Made by a program: the position numbers and the translations under genes. Shown piece after piece: positions 1-8,500 of a DNA stretch of 10,089 nt. Position 1 is the stretch's first letter, and the number at the start of each line of letters is the position of its first letter. This DNA comes from Ichthyophonus hoferi (lineage: Eukaryota > Opisthokonta > Ichthyosporea > Ichthyophonida > Ichthyophonidae). The stretch covers positions 7,883 to 17,971 of the forward strand of contig NAOQ01000525.1 in the NCBI GenBank assembly GCA_002751075.1, read 5' to 3'. A model generated the notes under the pieces. That model saw only the letters and a list, made by a program, of their open reading frames with translations. It made no database searches and was not told the origin of the DNA.

Positions 1-3
1 TTA

Positions 4-43
<40 letters not shown>

Positions 44-651
44 CACATTTTGCAGTAGTTTTGTGATAACTTCTATCGCTTAAAGTAATGTTGTTTTACG
101 TCAATCAATAGTCATCATAGTGGTAGTTAAGCTATGCATATCAAAGTTTTAAACCTGAAGTAATTTAAACAAAAATATTAGCACCAACCAGCACCTTTCG
201 TTTAAAACTGAGCTCTACAGAAGTAAATACATGCAGATATGCCATTAATAATTTTATTAAAATTGAAAAGTTAAGAGTATTTCAAGACATGATGGGTGTT
301 GTTAAATTCTTTCTCCAAGTAATTATTTCTTTACAAATAGTAAGAATTATTCCAAACTCATCGTATATATGCTAATAAATATGTAGAGTATGTTATATCT
401 ACATATATTCATAAAAGAAATCACTGATATTTTGTATTAAGTCGTAGCATAGCTTATTTAGTAAATACTTTCACTTATGATTTATAAATAGCTGGTCTAC
501 ATTTACAAGTTGAACATGACATACTAGCGAATGCGAGTAACCTAGCAAGCAAAAAACACAGCAGCAATACATTTTACATGAAATAAAAAAAGTAAGAGCA
601 GGCTAGGCGGAAGAGAAGTAATACTCTTAATGGTAACGATACTAGCATTGA
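1..651. other. AT-rich sequence beyond the gene's 3' end, no gene seen
   Basis: Apart from the TA run this stretch is AT-rich with stops in all frames. I see no coding similarity, RNA gene or mobile element. An AATAAA on the plus strand at 582-587 sits in an A-run and could belong to an unseen convergent gene, but nothing else supports one. Part of it could still be 3' UTR of the minus-strand gene if the signal at 652-657 is not used. Confidence 0.5.
6..43. repeat. (TA)n microsatellite
   Basis: An uninterrupted TA dinucleotide run of about 19 units at the left edge of the window, in sequence with no gene. It is a simple microsatellite and its true length may vary between individuals or assemblies. 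Confidence 0.95.
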
Positions 652-657
652 TTTATT
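652..657 (-). terminator. candidate poly(A) signal AATAAA
   Basis: Read on the minus strand this is AATAAA (context ATCAATAAATCA), about 610 nt after the TAG stop. It is the first canonical hexamer I find downstream of the stop. Cleavage would be expected 10-30 nt further left, around 620-640. A second minus-strand AATAAA lies at 253-258. Transcript evidence would be needed to choose between them. Confidence 0.4.
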
Positions 658-1262
658 GATCCCAAAAGCACCCCCCGTTTCAGGATCAGCGGCAAAGAAA
701 AGTTGATTAAGTAGAGGCACATCATACGATAAAAGGGAGTAATAACGTTTTTCTTAAAAAGAAACTACAAAATTAGCATAAACTAGATCATCTTTTTTGG
801 TTAAATTGCCGGGCATGCAAATATTTGGCTAAAGTTGCAGGTCATATTTAAATTAGTATGCATGTTAAAGAATATAAAATGTAATACAATTTGTATAGTA
901 AAACTAACAGACTTCGCGATAGCATCAACGAATCCTCAACCACAAATCACATATTAGTCAACCAATGACTGGCCCAGGATCTATCTGACCCATGGCAGTA
1001 TTGTGATTAACAAATTACCTTGGTTGCCTACGGCATTAAACATAGGTCAAGAAACCGCAAGAGAATTATTTTTATCTAAGATGTTTTCCAAATTATAATC
1101 ATCCACAAATGAAACATGAACAACTCGTAAACAAAAACCAAAGAGGGAGGGGAAAGGTGCATTAGTTGGCCTAAGGCCTAACTTCTATTTTACTTTATCC
1201 TGGAATAATTATTGGACCAGATGTTCTATATTTGCAATATAAGTATGTCATTGTGTGCAGAA
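658..1262 (-). other. probable 3' UTR
   Basis: The stretch between the stop codon and the candidate poly(A) signal. It has no long open frame, is U-rich in the sense direction, and contains no recognisable coding or repeat structure. It is assigned as 3' UTR by position only. Confidence 0.45.
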
Positions 1263-2594
1263 CTAGGGCATATGACGCATTTGTGACAGCTGGTTGACCA
1301 GTTGTATATCCTTACTATCCATGCCACCCATGTCAGGTGTCATGTCCCAGCTGGTAGCCGTGTTAGTCGAGTGCATATGTGCAGGTATAGATACAGATGG
1401 GCCCCACGATGTAGGTTGTCTGGAATAGGATAGGGGATGGTTGTTCATAGTCTGATGACTTTGTAAGTAAGCATTCGCCGAGTCCACGTGACTGGGGACA
1501 GACCACATAGAAGATTGCGTCTGTTGGGAATTCATGGCGTGATCCGAACCAGTCTGTAAATGGCTATCATATTGAGGCTGCATATTGTAATTGGATAATT
1601 GATGGGCCTGGTAATTGACACCATCCAAACCATATGAAGTTGACTGGGCCTGTGGAACACTGGGCCTATGACTATTACTGTTCATGTCGTACTGATGTTG
1701 CCATTGAGGCTGAGGGACGGTTTGTGATGGCTGCATATCAGGCATTTGAAGGTTGAGGGTGGTGTGACGAGAAGCATCGCTCTGACCTTTCATAGTATTA
1801 TAGCGTAGCTGTTGCATGTTATCAACCCGATCAGCAGCCTCCTGTAGCATGGCCAGGTCCCAGTTCTGTTGTTGTTGCGACGACTTCATTGGCTGCATGG
1901 TTGGTACCTGCCCCTGATAGGCTGTTGTGTTACCTTGACGATGAGGTGAGAGTTGTCGCGGTATATGTTGAACTGTATTATATATGGGAGCATTTTGTTG
2001 TTGCTGTTGGGAACACGGTTGTTGTCTTTCGTGCATATGTGGGTGAGACTGGTTATAATAACCTTGAGAGATCTGTTGTGGCTGGGATTGGGGCCTGTCC
2101 AGGCTAGTATGATGTGCCTCAGAGGGTCCCGCATTGGTCACCGTTGCCTTATGTAGGTATGAATTCTGGGTTAAACGATGCATTAAACCTGATTCATAGG
2201 CATTCATCTGCGGCTGTCTGGGTGCAATGTGACCCCCATCCCATGTTTCGGGTGAGGGCGTGGCAACTGGATTTGTAATAGGCCCTGAATATGCAGCGGT
2301 CAATGCGTGGGCATGAGGGTTACGGGCTTGTTGAGAGGCAGCAACACTGTCAGACGTTGCTGGTAATTCCCTCTTTACCTTCTCAGAACCGTTGCTGTTG
2401 CTATTGCTACGGGGTTCCTGAACAACTACTGGTTGGGGTCGCTCCTTGTGAATTGGAGGCTTGGACATTGGGGGGATCCAGACTTCTTGCTTCTTCAGTT
2501 TCTTAGGTAGCTTGGTACTTCGTTGTTGGGGTCGGACCTTCTTGTGTTCTACAGGCTCTGATATATTGGTCTGTGCACATAAACGAGCTTCCCT
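1263..2594 (-). CDS. exon 20: 443-codon polar Q-rich C-terminal tail
   Basis: The last exon follows the acceptor TTTTTACAG and runs in one open frame from R-E-A-R-L-C to the stop. The first 25 residues are basic (STKLPKKLKK), a possible nuclear localisation signal. The rest is low-complexity, rich in Gln, Asn, Ser, His, Pro, Tyr and Met, with short glutamine runs near 1866-1877 and 1996-2010. This resembles the transactivation-type tails of BCL9 and of CECR2, both of which are long and disordered. I find neither the BCL9 HD2 (beta-catenin-binding helix, SLQTLRDIQRMLF in human from memory) nor a C-terminal globular domain. A short helix-like piece, LAMLQEAADRVDNMQQL, around 1795-1850 is the only ordered-looking segment. 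Confidence 0.9.
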   Translation of the reverse strand, partial: REARLCAQTNISEPVEHKKVRPQQRSTKLPKKLKKQEVWIPPMSKPPIHKERPQPVVVQEPRSNSNSNGSEKVKRELPATSDSVAASQQARNPHAHALTAAYSGPITNPVATPSPETWDGGHIAPRQPQMNAYESGLMHRLTQNSYLHKATVTNAGPSEAHHTSLDRPQSQPQQISQGYYNQSHPHMHERQQPCSQQQQQNAPIYNTVQHIPRQLSPHRQGNTTAYQGQVPTMQPMKSSQQQQNWDLAMLQEAADRVDNMQQLRYNTMKGQSDASRHTTLNLQMPDMQPSQTVPQPQWQHQYDMNSNSHRPSVPQAQSTSYGLDGVNYQAHQLSNYNMQPQYDSHLQTGSDHAMNSQQTQSSMWSVPSHVDSANAYLQSHQTMNNHPLSYSRQPTSWGPSVSIPAHMHSTNTATSWDMTPDMGGMDSKDIQLVNQLSQMRHMP

Positions 2595-5500
2595 CTGTAA
2601 AAACAAAAGACGAGCATTAGTGAAACATGAGGGGTACGAAAGATAGCAGGACAGACAGGCTATAATGAGAGAATGTATTAACAGCTAGATGTATCTTTAG
2701 ACCCAAGCATATACACATATGTATATATATATATATATATACGATAAACGTATGCATGGAATTCTACCTATGGAGGAAGACGGCGTGCCTGATAATTCCA
2801 ATATAACATTATTACATTAAAATATAACATACTATGATATATCATACAATACCACATACATACCTGCATTTCTTTGTGGTAGTCAATCATACTTTTACAC
2901 TTTCCCTCTTTCACTGCATTAGTAGCCATGTTAGCCAGGGTAGAGGAGAAGACGTAGAACATGCGAGGTTGAGAGGGGGACTCGGACCCTTCCACCTTGG
3001 TACACACACTCTTTCTAGGTCTCTGCAGGGCAGGAGGGAGACCTGTGAGTGCCCTGGTCTGTCTCCTATCACATTAGCATGACAACAAGTACAGACAAGG
3101 AGAAGGAGAATAAATAGTTAGGTAGGTAAATAGGTAGACATATATATAGATAGGAGGGAAGGGGGGCCAGAGAGGACAGAAAAAGAGGCACTAAGACTGG
3201 AAGAAAGGAGAAAGGAAGGAGAAATGTAGGCCCAGGTGTAGCCCACAGCGCCAGTGATAGTGAGAGAGTTGTTCCCCAGTTCACTATCCATATAATATCA
3301 TATCATATAACATAATACAATATAATATTATAGGATAGGTATTGCTTGTTCTAGGAAGGTCGCTTCGTGTCACTAGTCAAATGATATGACTGGATCGACT
3401 GGAAGGAACAAAGAAATGATATAACAGTAGCAGTAGCAATGTACACTATAACAGAGTACATGTGAAAGTAAACCACGCAGAGATCAACACAGGGATATAA
3501 CCGGTACGGGCAAATGGTAATACACAATGAGAAAAGGGTGGAGGGAGAGGGCAGACTGACCTTGGCCTCATAGGTAGACAGAGCTCTGTGAGTGTTGACA
3601 TCGTCCGTTTCAGAGGAGGTACTGGTGTCATGCCGGGCATTACGTCTAGCTGTATATATATATGTATATATGTGCATGTATATGTATGTATGTGTATGTG
3701 TATGTATATGTATATATGTATGTATGTGTATGTATATGTATGTATAGGTATAGATCCGATACTAGCGGTTAATCCCTAAGTCTTAGGCTTTCAATCATAT
3801 TATTGCTACGACGTTTCCATACCAACTGAAAACCGGCATAGTTCCAAAATACTCTACCATACACATACATGCATATATACATACATACCTACCTATATAT
3901 ATATTAACTGCTACACCTTACTAAAATCATATCCATGCCCAAACACACTCAATAATAACATATTCATCTGTAGCATTAAACAAAGCAAAACAAAAACAAA
4001 CAAGCATTAAACACAACATGATACATGCCTTTTCTCTTTTGGGCACTCTTAGTTACATCTATGTCTTGCAGTCCGTCATTCCTCCCTGTAGAGCAAGTAA
4101 TGTCATTAAAGACAATCCTTATCTCTGACTACCTTATATGCTATACAACAATGGTTTCCATAACAAAGCAGGCATAGGATATGCATGGCATATAACAGTT
4201 AACCGTACAAGGAGAATATAAACAGAGTGCTATCACCCTATATCTAAGGGAGAGAGATCCACAAATGAACACCTTATAGCGAAAAAATACACGGAAGAGA
4301 GAAAAAAATAACAGAATAGATAGGTAGGATTCCATGTGATATATGTGATATATATGTGATATCTATACCTTTTACGGTGTCAGGGGATTTTGGCGATTTT
4401 CCCTCATTACCATCAATCGTGTCCTTATCTACCATAGTCCCCTCAGGGGTCAGTATATCTTATGTTGCTATCCTCTTATAGGTATGTTGTAATATTATAC
4501 CCTTATACATTATATCCTACCGCATATATTCGCCTCGACAAGAAACCAGCTTCTTATTAATCGGATCAACCTCCAATAAGAAATCAGATTACATTAGCAT
4601 ACATTAACATAGTGATCTTGTCCTCTACAGTACTAATGCATGTCTCAGCCACACTCCTCCCTTTCTTGGTTGCCCTACACTCTCCCACAGCCAAACAGTC
4701 CATGGGCCCACCATACATACCATACAATACACTATACAATACATTGTACAATACACTATACCATACATTGTACAATACCCTATACCATACATTGTACAAT
4801 ACACTATACCATACATTGTACAATACCCTATACAATCTAGAATGCCCCCATACCTTGGGGAGATGGTCTCTGTCCAGATTGCAGAGACCTGTCCTTACGA
4901 TGACGTAGTCTCTCCTCTCTCTGCAGTTTCTGAGACAACTCCAGCTCTCTTTCCTCAGCTAATTGTACCTCACGGTCTAATATTCGTTGTTCTCTCTCTT
5001 CGATTCGCCTTTGTCTTTCCTGGGTTCCAGCAGTACGTATAGCCTGTTAGTGACTGGGGAGCATCTCTACTCTCCCTTATATCCCTACATCCCACATCTA
5101 CACCGGCCATCCAAAGCGGCTGCCTTAACAATTAATTAATGGTATCGAACGCATACATCATTACTTGCAGTGGTGTCCTTCATAGAACCGTACAGAAAGA
5201 TATTAAGTTCTAATAACTACTAATAACTACAACACATTCATAAAAACATCTGTGCCCTATCTCTTTCAGTGGGGCCCGTAGTGACCAAGCAAAGCACAGG
5301 ACATAAGGGCAGTAATGTCAATAACATTACCATCTATACATACATACATGTTAGAATATGATATAGTAGGATATAGTGGGATATAGCACAATACAGTACG
5401 AGCGAGTAGCCTCCTACCCTCTGGTGTTCTTCCTTTAGTCTTAGTGTGGCGTCCTTTTCAGCCTGGGCCTCCTGGGCCTTATGTCGGGCCTGTTTTATTT

Positions 5501-8500
5501 CTTGGTCTTTCTGCTCACGTTGTTTCCTTGCCTTTTGCTACGTCATCATTACATTATATGTATTAGTCGCCTTCATATTGCCCTATATGTACCTAGTAGT
5601 AGTAATTTCATTACCTTATATAGTAATAACATTACCTTATATGTACTTACTAATAGTCAGCTCTCTTCACCTCCCCCTTTCTACCACACGCTAACAGATA
5701 TAGTATAGGAGATGTTTTTCACACTATGTGAAGGCACAATCATTGTATTATCAGGGTATAAGGTGCGCGTATACATCACAAGCCTACACACGCGGTTATT
5801 AGGACGAGGACCAGGCGTCATAGCACAGTCATAACTTACCTCCATGGTCTTAAGTAGCCTTTCTTCTTCCTTTTTAAGGAACATCACACGCTCATCCTCA
5901 TGTGATTGGAGCTCCTAGATACCCAAGAGGCCAATCAGGAAAGATAATGATCCACAATGGTTACACAAACACATTCTTTTTGCAGGATAGAAATAGATAG
6001 GCAGAGTCTTAGCCAATTGCATGCAATTATTACTACTTCAAGGGACAATCAGAGGACAGTATCAACTGTAATCGTTCTCCAATTAAATGGTCAATGTGAC
6101 GCACTAAACACTTAAAGGTGCGTGGGTAATGGCATGGTAGATAAGCTGTTCCATGACATTAATATTTAAAATGTATCTCTTAGCCAGTAAGGGAAGGTGT
6201 ATAAACCAGCCACTAATAAAGGCCAGGTTACTTCAATAGATTTTCACTTCTACCACAATCCTTTCATCCAATCACAGCATACTAATACATACTTACTCAC
6301 CCTTCTTTGAATGCGATTGGACCGTTTCCTTGGCATGGCGTCAAATAACTTTTGCCTTTCTACATCGCGCTCATGTGCCTGACAACGCGCACCTCATTGG
6401 TCAGTAAAACAACCAGTCCGCTATTATATTATTGCATGGCCAAAATACACCAATCAATTCTCACAAACCAATTCCCAACCATTTTTGATATATAACTATC
6501 TAAAGCGTGTCATTGGCTAATTTATAACACAATAGCCCTATTGGTGGTCACTTAGTATTAAGAATACTACCTGAAGGGGGGCCAATACGGCTGGGAGCAA
6601 CTCCTCATTGAGAACCCTGTAGGGCAGTTAATTGGTTAGCTTATGAGTACCATAGCCAATCATTACAGTCAACTCTATATCCACTACATCTAACCAAAAT
6701 CCTACATTACATACTATAGACTAAATACCGTATAACTCCTCTAAATATAGCACTACATAGACTAGATACCCTATCCCTATCCTGTATACACAGACATATA
6801 GCGTGCCTATGCAGTTCCACTGTGTTGGCCCCCTTAATCTTAGAGAGATAGGCCTCTAGGGCCTCCCAGTCCGCCGAGGATACACAGATAGACTCCCACT
6901 GCAGCACCCCCCCATAATAAGTGAGTGTAGCACCATGCTATATTGTACTACTGTGTTATGTATACTACATAACTTTTGCCTTACTCTATTTACTTAAACT
7001 TGTAAAAGGAAAAAGGGAAAGAAGACAATGCTGCAGATAGATAAGGTACAACCCGTCAGTGATATGTATCCAATAAAAAAGAGAAGAGAGGAGAGAGAGC
7101 CGCCCACCTGGTACTTCTTGTTCCATAGAGTATGTGGCCTACTAATAGTCTCACACCTGGCCGTGGAGAAGTCAATCGGTCCAGAAGGACTATTACTATT
7201 GGCTATAGTAGATCCACTCTGTGGTAGGTTCAGCCAATGATCAGAGACATGCTATTTATATAAACCAATTCTTATAGACCATCGCTTTCATCTTGTATAC
7301 TGAGAATAGCCTATATATAGCCGTGCAATGGTCTGCAAGAATTAAAACGTTTAAAATGTCAACATGCACGTGCCATCCTAAACCCGCATATAACCATATG
7401 GTCACACGGACATATAAGGACACGTCATATAATACCATATAACAACTACAATACCATACAATAACATATAATACCATATACTACCACATACTGCCATAAA
7501 ATACCATACAATTACTACCTTATACTATCCTATAGTAATCCATATCACACTATACCACACCATATTATCTTATACTTCTTATATAATCCGTCATCGCCCT
7601 TGTGTCTCCTACCTCATCAGATGAATCCTCTCCCATCCTCTTACTGTCGGTGGTGGCTTTACTTCCACATCTACTGGAGGTACGGCTAGAGGCCCTGACC
7701 CCAACCTTAGGTTTAGGGGTAGGGGGTCTGCGAACTTTGGCTGCATCTACTACAGGGATCTCTCGGTAGAGACGATGGTCTGGTCCAGAGGAAGGGGTCG
7801 GGGTTAAATATTTGAAATAAGTATTACATATAGGGTTCATGTGTATGTATCAGCAGAGAAGAAACAACAGATGGTTATACAGGAATGTTTAATTACACTA
7901 GCCAAACCACCCCATGATAGAGGACCAATAGATCTAGCCCCTTTCCACTCACCTCCAAAGTACCAATACACGATGTTACGGTTGTCCACCCCTATAACAC
8001 GCCCTCTCTGCACCAATGATCAATAACCATCAGTACGGATGACCCAATGATTCACAGGTAATGCATACTCCACCAATAGGTGTACACATAGATACATTTG
8101 TCTAAGATATAAGCCATACAATATGGAGATGTATACCGAGAGGGCCAATCCTCACTTATGAAATATTCACATACATACCACCAACATACTTAGTATAACA
8201 ATTAACACCTTGCATGCATGCACACATCTACCAGGGCCTACTATAATATATTGTATAATAATGATTGGTTACAAGGTCATGCCACCTACCATAGAGTCTG
8301 CATCCATGTCCTGGGCTTCAACATAAGCCAATAAGGTTTCGTCTGCACGACCAATCATTTAGTTAGTTAGTTAATGGTACGCTCTCTCTCTCCCACTCAC
8401 CAGTTACCATACAAGTACTTAGAAATCCTTCCATATCAGGGTTATCTTTTTCCTTGTGCTATACCAATACCATACACTACAGGGTTGCATTAATACACAC

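Noticed and set aside
582-587. Plus-strand AATAAA as the end of a convergent gene
   Set aside because: It lies in an A-rich run and there is no coding sequence to its left within the window, so the hexamer alone is not evidence.
1889-2506. Plus-strand open frames opposite the Q-rich exon
   Set aside because: They are antisense shadows: the glutamine codons read as leucine/valine/cysteine-rich strings on the other strand. They have no homology and no splice or start context.
2768-2863. Extension of exon 19 past its donor
   Set aside because: The frame stays open for about 30 codons, but its content changes abruptly to a Met/Tyr/Trp/Cys-rich string and a good GTATGT donor sits exactly where it joins exon 20 in phase.
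3446-3640. Second open frame through exon 18 (MPGMTPVPPLKRTM)
   Set aside because: It ends in phase 2 and cannot join the HD1 exon in its frame, whereas the other open frame joins both neighbours.
4612-4908. Plus-strand frame and two minus-strand frames of TLYNTLYHTLYN or SVLYNVWY type
   Set aside because: Translations of the 24-bp minisatellite, whose length is a multiple of three and so stays open in several frames. They show no real protein features.
7427-7566. Possible transposon or MITE in intron 8
   Set aside because: No terminal inverted repeats or target duplications could be seen; the tract is better explained as slippage of an ATACCATA word.
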